This document shows, one piece after another, positions 23,699 to 32,756 of a stretch of 64,000 nucleotides of DNA. The notes beneath the pieces were generated by a model that was not told the DNA's origin, made no database searches, and worked only from the letters and a program-made list of their open reading frames with translations. Origin of the DNA: Deltaproteobacteria bacterium RIFCSPLOWO2_12_FULL_60_19. GTDB taxonomy: Bacteria; Desulfobacterota; Binatia; UBA9968. Both the position numbers and the translations under genes were made by a program. Where the stretch lies: contig MGSS01000064.1 of NCBI GenBank assembly GCA_001798595.1, positions 1 to 64,000 on the forward strand, in the 5' to 3' direction. Positions within the stretch are counted from its first letter, which is position 1; every line of letters starts with the position of its first letter.

Positions 23699-24799
23699 GT
23701 GTCAGGGGAGATGAGTGCGGATTGGGCTCGCGGGATCTGGGACCGGAAGGGAATCGCGTCCCGGATCCTCTGGTTGCTGCTCCTTCCCCTGTCGTTTCTC
23801 TACGGCCTTGGGGCGCGGGTCCGAAACCTGCTCTATTCGCTCGACTGGCTCCACCCGAAGGGCCTCCCCCGACCGGTGGTGAGCATCGGGAATCTGACCG
23901 TCGGCGGAACCGGCAAAACCCCGACCACGCTCTGGCTCGCCGACCAGCTGGAGCGGCGAGGTTATCGGGTGGCGATACTCAGCCGCGGCTACAAGCGGTC
24001 TGAGAAACAGTGCGTCATCCTTGAGCCGCGCGGCGAAAACGGTCATTTTTTCAGCGAGGCCGAGGAGCTTCGGGCCGCCGGCGACGAGCCGGTGATGATG
24101 GCGCGCGTGTTCGGCCACCGCGTCGGCGTCGGGGCGGTGCGCTATGAAGTCGGCGCGCAGATGCTGCGGGACGGAGAGGTGGACGTGTTCATTCTTGACG
24201 ACGGCTTTCAACACCGCCGGCTCAAGCGAGACCTCGACCTGCTCTTGCTCGGTTTGGATTGGGAGGGATGGTTGATTCCCGCGGGCCCGTTTCGTGAGCC
24301 TCGAAGATCGCTCAACCGGGCCGACCTCTGCCTGGTGACCGGCGCGCGAGAGAGATGGGAGAAACTGCTCCGGGGCAGGCCGGCGGAGACGATCTTTTCC
24401 GGCGCGCTTGAGCCGCGGGCGCTGGTCGGCCTGGAAGCGGGGCGATGGAAAGAGTATCCGTTGACGATTCTGGGACGTAACAAGGTGCTCGCCGTGGCGG
24501 GCATCGCGGACCCGGGTCCCTTTTATCATGTGATCGACGAATGGGAAGGCGAGATCGTGGACACGATGCAATTTCCCGATCACTACAACTATTCGGCGCG
24601 GGATTGGCAAGATATCAATCGCGCCGCACGGGAAGTCGATCTGATCGTGACCACTGAAAAAGATCTTGTCAAGTTGGCGCGCTTTCCGTTCGCCCGGGAG
24701 AAACTCCTCGCGTTGCGCGTCGAGATGACGGTGGAAAACGGAGAGGCGCTGGTCCAGGCGGTGGAAAAGGTGATCCGAGGCAAGCAGCCGGAGTTTTAG
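23699..24799 (+). CDS. lpxK: Tetraacyldisaccharide 4'-kinase
   Basis: LpxK phosphorylates the lipid A disaccharide at the 4' position. The 366-residue protein has an N-terminal membrane helix (WLLLLPLSFLYGLGA), the Walker A region SIGNLTVGGTGKTPTTLWLA and the later ILDDGFQHRRLKRDLD block, typical of the family. GTG at 23699 or ATG at 23711 could start it. gmhB follows after 6 bases. Confidence 0.94.
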   Translation: MSGEMSADWARGIWDRKGIASRILWLLLLPLSFLYGLGARVRNLLYSLDWLHPKGLPRPVVSIGNLTVGGTGKTPTTLWLADQLERRGYRVAILSRGYKRSEKQCVILEPRGENGHFFSEAEELRAAGDEPVMMARVFGHRVGVGAVRYEVGAQMLRDGEVDVFILDDGFQHRRLKRDLDLLLLGLDWEGWLIPAGPFREPRRSLNRADLCLVTGARERWEKLLRGRPAETIFSGALEPRALVGLEAGRWKEYPLTILGRNKVLAVAGIADPGPFYHVIDEWEGEIVDTMQFPDHYNYSARDWQDINRAAREVDLIVTTEKDLVKLARFPFAREKLLALRVEMTVENGEALVQAVEKVIRGKQPEF

Positions 24800-24805
24800 A
24801 CAGAC

Positions 24806-25393
24806 ATGGGCGTCGTGAAGCGTCCAAGTCCCGCGGCGCTGCTTGACCGCGACGGCACCGTGATCCGTGACGTCGGCTACCTCAGGCGCGTCGAGGAGAT
24901 CGAACTGCTGCCCCGGGCGGCGGACGCGATCGGACTCCTCCGCCGGCACGGCCTAAAGGTTGTGATCGTCACCAATCAGTCGGCTGTGGCGCGCGGTCTT
25001 CTTACGGAAGCAGAGTTGGCGGCGATTCACCGTGAGCTGGCCCGGCGGCTGGCCGACGGCGGCGCGCCGCTGGACGGTCTTTACTACTGTCCGCACCACC
25101 CGACGGAGGGATGGGGGGCTCATCGGCGGGCGTGCGAGTGTCGCAAGCCGAACATCGGTCTGGCCAAGCGCGCGGCGGCCGAGCTTCATTTGGATCTCGG
25201 TCGCTGTTACGTCGTCGGCGACCAGCGGAGCGACATGGAGTTCGCGGCGCGCATTCCCGCACGGGGCTTCTTGCTGCAATCCGACGCGGCGCAGAGGGCG
25301 GCCGAGGCTGGGATCGAGCGCTTCTCTCTGGTAAAGGATTTGTGGGAAGCCGCCGAACTTATCGTCGAGGATATGGAACGGAAGGAGTCGTAA
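24806..25393 (+). CDS. gmhB: D-glycero-beta-D-manno-heptose 1,7-bisphosphate 7-phosphatase
   Basis: GmhB removes the 7-phosphate in ADP-heptose synthesis. The 195-residue HAD protein has the nucleophile motif LLDRDGTV (D14, D16), VTNQSAVARG, a zinc-binding set CPHHP...CECRKP, and VVGDQRSDMEFA. It supplies heptose donors for the GT9 enzymes at 31.6 and 34.3 kb. A closely related histidinol-phosphatase role is less likely in this context. Confidence 0.9.
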   Translation: MGVVKRPSPAALLDRDGTVIRDVGYLRRVEEIELLPRAADAIGLLRRHGLKVVIVTNQSAVARGLLTEAELAAIHRELARRLADGGAPLDGLYYCPHHPTEGWGAHRRACECRKPNIGLAKRAAAELHLDLGRCYVVGDQRSDMEFAARIPARGFLLQSDAAQRAAEAGIERFSLVKDLWEAAELIVEDMERKES

Positions 25394-25400
25394 CAGGCGC

Positions 25401-26342
25401 ATGGTTTCATTGATCACAGGGGTAGCGGGCTTTGTCGGCTCGCACCTGGCCGAGCGGCTGCTCGGCGAGGGCCATCGGGTGCGCGGCGTCGATATGTTTT
25501 TGGGAAACTATCCTCGCCGCTACAAAGAACGGAATCTCTCCCGCTTCAACGCGCATCCCAGTTTCGAGTTTATCGAATCGGATCTGCTCCGGCTCGACCC
25601 GGCCGGTCTGCTGCGCGATGTTTACTATGTCTTTCACCTGGCCGCACAGCCGGGCGTGCGCGCGAGCTGGGGACAGGAATTTTCCCAATACACGCACCAC
25701 AATATCCTGGTGACTCAGGCGCTGCTCGAAGCGAGCAAGGGGAGCGGCATCAAGAAATTCGTCTACGCGTCGTCGTCGTCCGTCTACGGGGACACCCAGG
25801 ACCTCCCGATGCGCGAGACCGGCATGACCCGGCCGGTCTCGCCCTACGGCGTGAGCAAGCTCGCGGCCGAGCAACTCTGCTACCTTTACTGGAAAGAGTT
25901 CGCCGTGCCCACGGTTTCCCTCCGCTACTTTACCGTTTACGGGCCGCGCCAGCGGCCGGACATGTTTTTTCACATTCTGATGCGCGCGCATCATCGCGGC
26001 GAAGCGATCCCGCTCTACGACGACGGCGGGCAAAGCCGCGACTTCACCTTTTGCGCGGACATCGTCGAGGGAACCTTCGCCGCCGCTCTCTATCCGGGGT
26101 CCGGAGAGGTTTTCAACCTCGGCGGCGGGTCGCGCACGACGATCACCGAGGCGCTGGCGATGGTTGAAGAGATCTCCGGAAAGAAGCTGAAACTCAACCG
26201 GCTGGAGCGCCAGAAGGGCGACGTGCGCCACACCGCGGCCGAGATCGCCGCGGCGCGCTCCAAGCTCGCCTTCAATCCCCGCGTCAAGTTATTCGACGGC
26301 CTCGTCCAAGAGTGGGATTGGATACGGCAGATCGCCGAGTAG
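25401..26342 (+). CDS. NAD-dependent sugar-nucleotide epimerase/dehydratase
   Basis: The 313-residue extended SDR protein has ITGVAGFVGSHLAERLL, the catalytic SSSSVYG serine/threonine region and YGVSK (Y-x-x-x-K), SLRYFTVYGPRQRPDM, and a C-terminal sugar-binding half. The pattern is that of UDP-glucose 4-epimerase or UDP-glucuronate 4-epimerase-like enzymes; the exact substrate cannot be read from sequence. It follows gmhB by 7 bases and closes the plus-strand run, facing the minus-strand NTP_transf_5 operon. Confidence 0.85.
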   Translation: MVSLITGVAGFVGSHLAERLLGEGHRVRGVDMFLGNYPRRYKERNLSRFNAHPSFEFIESDLLRLDPAGLLRDVYYVFHLAAQPGVRASWGQEFSQYTHHNILVTQALLEASKGSGIKKFVYASSSSVYGDTQDLPMRETGMTRPVSPYGVSKLAAEQLCYLYWKEFAVPTVSLRYFTVYGPRQRPDMFFHILMRAHHRGEAIPLYDDGGQSRDFTFCADIVEGTFAAALYPGSGEVFNLGGGSRTTITEALAMVEEISGKKLKLNRLERQKGDVRHTAAEIAAARSKLAFNPRVKLFDGLVQEWDWIRQIAE

Positions 26343-26347
26343 CGGCG

Positions 26348-27535
26348 TTATCGCTTTTGCGCCTGAGTCTGCGCCCAGCGGCCTGCAACTTCGAGCGTCG
26401 CTCTCCAAGCCCGCCGCGCCCGCCTAGAAATCGCATACGCCGCCAGTCGCCATAAACTGTTCACCCCGCAGAGACGCTGAAGATATGCGGCAAAGCCGGG
26501 CAGGTTATATTTCGAACCGGCGCCGGGCTCCAGGCGCAGATAGTTGAACCAATGAAGCGGCAGATAACCGAAAGGCTTCGCGCCGTAGTTCCGACTTTTA
26601 TACCGGTATTCGATCCGCTCCAATCTGGAGGTGGGCATATTCTTAAGGCGGCGCAACACCTCGGCGGGGATGGGGGCATCGAAGCGATCCCGCAGATAGG
26701 TGAGGGCCGCTTTGAGTGGGCAGAGCAGACGGCGCTGTTCCGTCTGCGCGAGCAGCCGTTGCCAATCCAGCTCGGATGTCGAGCCGTTGATGATCGCTAG
26801 GGCGTCCGCGATCCAGCGGAACGGCGGCAGCGGATCCCATCGCACGCCGTGCGCGCAGACGTGCAGCAGGTGGTCGGTTGAATTCAACGTGTAACTCGAC
26901 ACCTCATCGATCTTTAGGGTGACCGCTCCGTCCCAGAGGTCATCGTCCGCATCGGGCCGGCAGCATTCTGGGAAGACATGCCAATGAAGATCGAATCTCC
27001 GGCCCGCCGCGTCCCTGAACCCGAACCCGTGGCCGACCGACAGGTAAGTTTCGTGCAGAGTTTCCGGCCAACTGTCCGCGGCCACCCAGCCTGAACCCTG
27101 CAAGAAGCGGACGGCCGTCAACGCCTGCCCTCTCCGGACCAGAACATCGAAGTCAGCCATAGGACGAAGCCCGTAGTCCCGGTAATACAGCAAAACCAAA
27201 GGGACCCCTTTGAGCACCAGCGTGTCGATACCAAGGTCGTGAAGAGAGCGTAGCAGAGCCGCCATGTGGCGAAACGAGATTTGGTTCTTATACCAGGTCA
27301 GACGATAAACACCCTTGAGCTTGTCCACCAGGGGCCCTCGGATTCCGTGCGCGTGAACATTTTTGTAAAGCTGCGGGAGCAAGCGGTACGAGGCGGCATC
27401 GAGCCGGTCCGGATGGACGCTCGATCTCCATTCATCCCAGGCGGCGATCACCTGTGGCCCTCGCAGGAGCGCGGCGCGCAAGAGCAACTCTTGCTCCGGG
27501 GTAGGCCAACAGTCGGTTTTAACCCTTGGGTTCAT
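26348..27535 (-). CDS. NTP_transf_5-family nucleotidyltransferase-like protein
   Basis: I choose ATG at 27535, which overlaps the end of the upstream glycosyltransferase gene by 17 bases. The 395-residue protein has the family pattern: an N-terminal helical part with SYRLLPQLYKNV, then LVLKGVPLVLLYYRDYGLRPMADFDVLV holding the nucleotidyltransferase D-x-D, and FDLHWHVFPECC. Family members tailor phosphorylated lasso peptides or occur in polysaccharide loci. It is the last gene of the PqqD-HprK-GT operon, and its stop faces the epimerase stop 6 bases away. Confidence 0.8.
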   Translation of the reverse strand: MNPRVKTDCWPTPEQELLLRAALLRGPQVIAAWDEWRSSVHPDRLDAASYRLLPQLYKNVHAHGIRGPLVDKLKGVYRLTWYKNQISFRHMAALLRSLHDLGIDTLVLKGVPLVLLYYRDYGLRPMADFDVLVRRGQALTAVRFLQGSGWVAADSWPETLHETYLSVGHGFGFRDAAGRRFDLHWHVFPECCRPDADDDLWDGAVTLKIDEVSSYTLNSTDHLLHVCAHGVRWDPLPPFRWIADALAIINGSTSELDWQRLLAQTEQRRLLCPLKAALTYLRDRFDAPIPAEVLRRLKNMPTSRLERIEYRYKSRNYGAKPFGYLPLHWFNYLRLEPGAGSKYNLPGFAAYLQRLCGVNSLWRLAAYAISRRARRAWRATLEVAGRWAQTQAQKR

Positions 27536-29717
27536 CGTCGTTTGCGGAACCTTCTCCACCGTCGCGAGCCGCATTCCGGCGACGATCCAAGGCGGCCTTG
27601 AGAACCCGCACATAGTCCGTCCGCGCCCAGCGCTGCACGATGCCTTGATTGGCGGCATGGAGCCTCCGCCGCAACAGAACGTCCGGCAAGACTATGCTTT
27701 TGAGCCCGATCTGCCGGGCTCTCGCATACCAGTCGATGAATTCTCCCACTTGCCAGGAGACCTCGAACGGTCCGACGCGGGAAAAAGCCGCGCGCGTGAC
27801 GAGCATCGTCGAGCAGGAATATCCCGGCATCGCCACCGTCGGGCAATAGATTTTCTTCTTGGCCTCTTCGGGCAAATCCGGACTGTGAAAATGTCGCACA
27901 TGCCCAAAGGCGATGTCCAATCCGGGGTCTCGGTCAAAAGCGGCCGTCTGAAGAGCGAGTTTATCTTCCGTCCACAGGTCGTCCGCGTCGAGGAACGCGA
28001 GGTAACGGCCCCGCGCCGCGTCGACGCCGCGATTGCGCGCTGCGCCGATTCCGGCATGGGGTTGCAAACAATATCGAACGGCAGAACCGAAACTCTGGGC
28101 CACTTGGCCGCTGTCGTCAGTGGAGCCGTCGTCCACGACGATGATTTCGAGCGGGCGATAGCTCTGCCGCAGCGCGCTCTCGATGGCCTCTCCTAAGTAG
28201 CGCTCGCAGTTGTAGACGGGAATAATCACGCTTACGAGCGTCTCTCCGTCGTTCCGTCTCGCCGAATCGCGCTTCCGTTTGCGGTGCATGGACGATTTTA
28301 CGGCGCGTAAAAACTCTGAATTCCGGGGTTCGGTCCTATAGGATCGGTTGGCGGCGTGGAGACGCCGGTACAGGAGAATCTCAGGTAAGATCGTCATCGG
28401 CATGCCGGCTTCTTTAGCCCGAAAGAACCAGTCCGTGTCGTTGGCGTGCGCGTAACTGGGATCGAAGTCGCCGATCTTCGCAAGAGCTGTTCTCCGGGCA
28501 ACCAGGGTGCTGACGTATAAACCCGCGTGTTCGGTCAATAAAAGATCCTGTGTCATCCGCTGAGGCCGGGGAGTCCCCGGCTCGACGAAGTTCCGCGCTC
28601 TGGCGGTCACATAGCCGGCCTCGGGATGCTTAAGGAGATAACCGATCTGCAGACTGAGCTTGCGGGGCGCCCACAAGTCATCGGCGTCCAGAAAGGCGAG
28701 AAACTCCCCTGTGGCGGCGGCGATGCCGGCATTCTTCGCCGTCCCGTGGCCCTGATTTGCCTGGTGGATATACCGGACCTCCCCGTAGGATTTGGCGACC
28801 GCGGCGGTTCCATCCAGCGAGCCGTCGTCGACCACAATTACCTCCAAGGGGCGGTAATCTTGGGCGAATATGCTGTCGAGGGCAGCGGCCAGGAAACGCT
28901 CGCCGTTGTAGACCGGCACGACAACGCTCACCAGGGGCCTTGCCGGCGGTTTACGCCCTTCGGCGATGGTGCCCGGCCTCGCCGCCCTTTCCCACTGGTA
29001 GCTGCTCACTTGCGGCAGCGATCGCGCGACGCCGTGATTTCGCCTCCGGCGATCCAACGACTGTTTCAGCATTTTTATCAGGTGGGCGTCGTTCACCTCT
29101 TTTCGCTCAGTTATGTTGCGGTCGTGTCGCCGGCAAAAAAGAACGACCTCGTCGCGGATCTCCATAGCGACGCTTCTCTCTCTCGCCCGCATAAACCAAT
29201 CCCAGTCATCGCAGTGCCTGAGCGTCTCATCGAACCGGCCGACTTTCTCGAACACGGATCTCCTGAAAAGGCCACAGCCTAAACTCAACGCCGTCAAAGG
29301 GTCGGAAGAGATCTCGAAACGAAGCCTGCCGTCGACCACGCCGGTCAGGCGCATGTTCTGCCGGCGGCCGAGGACGATTTCCATAGACGGGGCGGCGGCG
29401 AGATGCGCCAGTTGCGCTTTGAGCTTGTCTTCCGACCATAGGTCGTCCGCATCCAGAAAAGCGATCAGCTCTCCGTTCACGGCTTTCAAGCCGCGGTTGC
29501 GGGCCGCCGGCGGCCCGCCGTTTTCCTGAAAAATGTAGCGGACGTTTGGAAAACGTGCGGCCACCGTGGATGTGTCGTCGGTCGAGCCGTCGTCTACGAC
29601 GATGATTTCGAGCGGGTCATAAGCCTGCCGTCGGATGCTCTCGATCGCTTCCGCCAGAAAAGCTGCGCCGTTATAGACGGGGATGATCGCGCTGACGGAA
29701 ACCGGTTTCGTAGGCAT
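27519..29717 (-). CDS. Three-domain GT2 glycosyltransferase
   Basis: The 732-residue protein contains three GT-A domains in tandem, starting near residues 6, 261 and 495. Each has IIPVYNxxxFLAEAI-like, IIVVDDGSTDDT-like, ARNRG or KNAG, and FLDADDLW with the D-x-D motif, and each ends with an LxxRRLHxAN or HDRN-like tail. The three units look like internal duplications that have diverged. All keep their catalytic aspartates, so three linked transfers are possible. It starts 3 bases after the HprK-like stop. Linear chaining in one polypeptide is uncommon. Confidence 0.88.
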   Translation of the reverse strand: MPTKPVSVSAIIPVYNGAAFLAEAIESIRRQAYDPLEIIVVDDGSTDDTSTVAARFPNVRYIFQENGGPPAARNRGLKAVNGELIAFLDADDLWSEDKLKAQLAHLAAAPSMEIVLGRRQNMRLTGVVDGRLRFEISSDPLTALSLGCGLFRRSVFEKVGRFDETLRHCDDWDWFMRARERSVAMEIRDEVVLFCRRHDRNITERKEVNDAHLIKMLKQSLDRRRRNHGVARSLPQVSSYQWERAARPGTIAEGRKPPARPLVSVVVPVYNGERFLAAALDSIFAQDYRPLEVIVVDDGSLDGTAAVAKSYGEVRYIHQANQGHGTAKNAGIAAATGEFLAFLDADDLWAPRKLSLQIGYLLKHPEAGYVTARARNFVEPGTPRPQRMTQDLLLTEHAGLYVSTLVARRTALAKIGDFDPSYAHANDTDWFFRAKEAGMPMTILPEILLYRRLHAANRSYRTEPRNSEFLRAVKSSMHRKRKRDSARRNDGETLVSVIIPVYNCERYLGEAIESALRQSYRPLEIIVVDDGSTDDSGQVAQSFGSAVRYCLQPHAGIGAARNRGVDAARGRYLAFLDADDLWTEDKLALQTAAFDRDPGLDIAFGHVRHFHSPDLPEEAKKKIYCPTVAMPGYSCSTMLVTRAAFSRVGPFEVSWQVGEFIDWYARARQIGLKSIVLPDVLLRRRLHAANQGIVQRWARTDYVRVLKAALDRRRNAARDGGEGSANDDEPKG

Positions 29718-29720
29718 CGC

Positions 29721-30800
29721 CTAACTCCGAGCCAGTAACCCGAGGATGATGTCGGGCATTTTGCCCACGTCGGTTCCGAGCTCCAAGTGATAACAAGGGA
29801 CCTGCTTCACGACCGCGGCCATCGCCGCCATCGCCGCATCTCCCGCGCCCGATAGCTGAAAGAGCGTGCTCGGCGCGAGGGCCTTGAGCGCGGCGGCGGC
29901 CGACGCCGGCTTCCATGCGGTCTCCCGATTATCCGTGATGCTCGGCAGGAGAATCGCGCGAACCGGAAAGCCGGACGCGATGTTTTCCGGGTAAAGTTTG
30001 CGCAGAAACAAGAGCGCTTTTTCCGAACGAAGGCGATCCGCATTGCTGATGGCCGGTGCGAGATGCGGAAATCTCCGTATGCCGCCCGCGTCCAACTTGG
30101 CCGAGTTGTAAAGACTATAAGCGTGCGGGGAAGGCTCTTGGGCCAGCAAGCAATAGTCGTCACTGACGTAGAGCAGCTTCGAGCCGAGGCAGGCGAGGGT
30201 CGTGGTCGACTTGCCGGAACCGCCTTTGCCGACCAACAGCACGCCGCCCGCAGACGTTCCGATTGCGCCCGCATGGACCAACTGGCGTCCGTGGTCGCGC
30301 ATCCACCAATGGAGAATCGCTCGCAGCGGCGCGCCGCTTTCATAGTAGGGCAGGCGGCGCGCGTCACGGACCCAGAAAAACGCCAGATCGCGCTCCTTAT
30401 CGAGAATGCTGAGAGCATCGGCCCCGATATGGAATGCGGTCTCGATCCGTCGGTCAGAATAGCCGCACACCTCGCCGCGCGCGATATAGTCGCCCGTAGA
30501 CCAGGGAGGCGAGGGCATTTTCGTTCCGGTTGAGGCGCTGTCCCACAGGCAGACGGTCAAGGCGGACGGCGAGCCGGGCGGAATCGCCAGGTGTCCCAGC
30601 GCCGGCGTGATGAGCGGCAAAAGAGCGGGGCTGGCGAAGCGGAGACGAACGATGTAGCCGCCGATCCTGTAGAATCGGTCTATCGGCTCTCCGGCTGCCG
30701 CCTCGGCGCGCTGAAAGGTTTGAGAGACGGTTTCAAGAAAGGCGAGGGCCGCGTCCCCGGAAGTCTCGGGAGCGACGGACGGCACTACGGCGCTAGTCAT
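29721..30800 (-). CDS. HprK-related serine kinase-like protein
   Basis: The 359-residue protein has the HPr kinase-like P-loop GVLLVGKGGSGKSTTTLACL (about residues 189-208) and a following SDDYCLLA acidic motif, on a unique N-terminal half with beta-rich blocks. HPr kinases phosphorylate serine on proteins; relatives without the phosphorylase tail tailor lasso peptides such as paeniodin. It overlaps the PqqD gene by 8 bases. No HPr protein is encoded nearby, which supports a non-sugar-transport role. Confidence 0.85.
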   Translation of the reverse strand: MTSAVVPSVAPETSGDAALAFLETVSQTFQRAEAAAGEPIDRFYRIGGYIVRLRFASPALLPLITPALGHLAIPPGSPSALTVCLWDSASTGTKMPSPPWSTGDYIARGEVCGYSDRRIETAFHIGADALSILDKERDLAFFWVRDARRLPYYESGAPLRAILHWWMRDHGRQLVHAGAIGTSAGGVLLVGKGGSGKSTTTLACLGSKLLYVSDDYCLLAQEPSPHAYSLYNSAKLDAGGIRRFPHLAPAISNADRLRSEKALLFLRKLYPENIASGFPVRAILLPSITDNRETAWKPASAAAALKALAPSTLFQLSGAGDAAMAAMAAVVKQVPCYHLELGTDVGKMPDIILGLLARS

Positions 30801-31260
30801 CGTCCTTGGGAGAGGTCGGTTTAGTGTTGGGCCAGCCCGTTTCGTCGACCTCGTGAATCGGATCGAGCAGGATCAGCTCCTGCATGTCGGTAAATTTCTC
30901 CAGGTGAGGCGGCTCGAAAGCGGTTTTTTGGCTTGCAGGCGCCGCAGGCGCGCGCGTTTCCGCCTGGCCTCCCGGTTCCTTCGCTCCGTCGGCGACGATC
31001 AGATTTTCCAGCTCCAGTTCGGCGATCAAGCGCTGGATCCCGTCTTCGATCTCCGAGCGGCTACCCTCGTAACGGCCGGCGATGGCCTCGACAATTTTGC
31101 CGAGCGCGGCGCCTGCTCCAATGAACCCCCACACGTCGGCCCCCGCCTTGCTCAGACTGTAATAGCTGCCCGTCTCGAAGTTGATGATCACCACTTCGTC
31201 GTCGAAAGCCTCATCGATGACTTTAGGCCGGTTGATTCGAAAACGTCTGGACGACGCCAT
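30793..31260 (-). CDS. PqqD-like/RRE protein with fused acidic C-terminal tail
   Basis: Residues 10-90 are a PqqD-like RiPP-recognition fold: DDEVVIINFETGSYYSLSKAGADVWGFI, then a helical end with LIAELELENLIV. A Pro/Ala/Gly-rich linker (about 92-112) leads to a 41-residue tail with PPHLEKFTDMQELILLDPIH and EVDETGWP, ending PKDDD. The tail is unlike a PqqD domain and looks like a peptide that could be presented for modification. It heads the operon, with its start 138 bases from the divergent Trm112-like gene. Confidence 0.82.
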   Translation of the reverse strand: MASSRRFRINRPKVIDEAFDDEVVIINFETGSYYSLSKAGADVWGFIGAGAALGKIVEAIAGRYEGSRSEIEDGIQRLIAELELENLIVADGAKEPGGQAETRAPAAPASQKTAFEPPHLEKFTDMQELILLDPIHEVDETGWPNTKPTSPKDDD

Positions 31261-31398
31261 GCCCTATTCCTCCCGCCTCGTCGGAATATATATCGCCGAT
31301 AACGTCAGGGCAAGGCAAAGCGCTCCGATGGATCGGGTCGTTTGATTTAACTCGAACCCGATGGCATAAAGAGAGGGAGAATCGCGGAGGCGTCGGCT

Positions 31399-31569
31399 AT
31401 GTCGATCAGTCAAGAGTTGTTGGAGATTCTGGCCTGCCCGAAATGCAAAGGCGAGATCCATCTGAACGCGTCGGCAAGCGGACTTGTCTGCGATGCCTGT
31501 CGCCTGGTCTATCCGATCCGGGATGACATCCCCGTCATGCTCATCGACGAAGCGACCAAACTGGATTGA
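31399..31569 (+). CDS. Trm112/UPF0434-family small zinc-ribbon protein
   Basis: This 56-residue ORF is below the track cut-off. It reads [18 protein letters not shown], then [18 protein letters not shown], the two-CxxC pattern of UPF0434/Trm112. Such proteins are common beside lpxK, waaA or surface-sugar genes. It lies in the divergent gap between the minus-strand operon and the GT9 gene. Function is not established; in eukaryotes and archaea Trm112 activates methyltransferases. Confidence 0.85.
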   Translation: MSISQELLEILACPKCKGEIHLNASASGLVCDACRLVYPIRDDIPVMLIDEATKLD

Positions 31570-31652
31570 GCGGCTGCCGGCCCTCAACCATCAGCGGTCA
31601 GCCATGAGCCGAGAGGGGCGATCTCAAAAGGAGCGCTGAAAGCCGAACGCTT

Positions 31653-32747
31653 ATGGCCGAGAGTGAAAAGATTCTTTTGGTTCAAACCAGCTTTCTCGGC
31701 GATCTGATCTTGACCACTCCGCTCCTCGCCGAAATTCGCCGCCGTTTCCCCCGCGCGCTGATCTCCGTCTTGTGCCGCCGCGAGTTAAGGGACGTTTTGG
31801 CGGGCGATCCGGAGATTCACGAAGTCATGACCTACGACAAGCGGGGCCCTCGCGGCGGATGGACCGGCTTGTGGCGCATGGCGCAAGAGCTCCGCGCGCG
31901 AGGCTTCGACATGGCTTTGTCGGTCCATAAGTCGCTGCGCACGGCGTTGCTGCTCTTCTTGGCCGGGATTCCGCTTCGCGTCGGCTTTCGACAGAGCGCC
32001 GGGTGGTTTCTTTATCACCGGAGGCCGAGGCGGGCCGCCGCGCGCCACGACGTCGAACGGAGCCTGTCGCTCCTCAGCGCCGTCGAGATCGATCCGCGGA
32101 CGACGAAACCCGCGCTGCGCGTCGAAGTGAGCGCGCAGGTTCGGGCCGATGTCGAGCGAATATTTCGCGCTTGCGGGATCCGCGGCGACGGAATTATTTT
32201 CGGCGTCAACCCCGGCTCGGTCTGGGCGACCAAGCGATGGACGCCCGAGGGCTACGCGGCGCTGATCGGCCGGTTGCGCGAGAGTTACGGCGGCGAGGTC
32301 CTGCTGTTCGGCGGTCCCGACGATCGCGAGGTGGTCGAGCGAATTCTCGATCTCTCGAATCACGGGGGCACGAGCCTCGTAGGGAAAATCGGTCTCCGCG
32401 AGCTTGCCGGGGCCATTGAGCGCTGCCGTGTCTTTATCACCAATGACAGCGGGCCGATGCATGTCGCAGTTGCGCGCGGCGTTCCCACGGCCGCGATCTT
32501 CTGCGCGACAACTCGGGAGCTGGGGTTTTATCCTTACAGCTCCAATGCGGTGGTCATCGAGAAGGCGTTGTCGTGCCGCCCCTGTGCGCCTCACGGCGGG
32601 CTCAGATGCCCGCTCGGGACCGAGGACTGCATGCGTTTGATCTCCGCCGCCGACGTGATGCGCGGCGTGGAGCTCTTGTTGAACCGCGATCGCCGCCGGG
32701 ATGCCGGGGGAGTCGATTCCTGTTTTCCCCTGACTCTCGGCGTCTAG
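31653..32747 (+). CDS. GT9 heptosyltransferase-like enzyme
   Basis: The 364-residue GT-B protein has ILLVQTSFLGDLILTTPLL at the N-terminus and the ADP-heptose-binding half with NPGSVWATKRWTPEGYAAL, LLFGGPDDREV and FITNDSGPMHVAVARGVPTAAIF. This is the WaaF/WaaC pattern (LPS core heptose). A C-terminal Cys-rich stretch (CRPCAPHGGLRCP...EDCMR), shared with many WaaF enzymes, follows. The heptose donor would come from the GmhB pathway. Confidence 0.87.
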   Translation: MAESEKILLVQTSFLGDLILTTPLLAEIRRRFPRALISVLCRRELRDVLAGDPEIHEVMTYDKRGPRGGWTGLWRMAQELRARGFDMALSVHKSLRTALLLFLAGIPLRVGFRQSAGWFLYHRRPRRAAARHDVERSLSLLSAVEIDPRTTKPALRVEVSAQVRADVERIFRACGIRGDGIIFGVNPGSVWATKRWTPEGYAALIGRLRESYGGEVLLFGGPDDREVVERILDLSNHGGTSLVGKIGLRELAGAIERCRVFITNDSGPMHVAVARGVPTAAIFCATTRELGFYPYSSNAVVIEKALSCRPCAPHGGLRCPLGTEDCMRLISAADVMRGVELLLNRDRRRDAGGVDSCFPLTLGV

Positions 32748-32756
32748 TTGGTTCTC

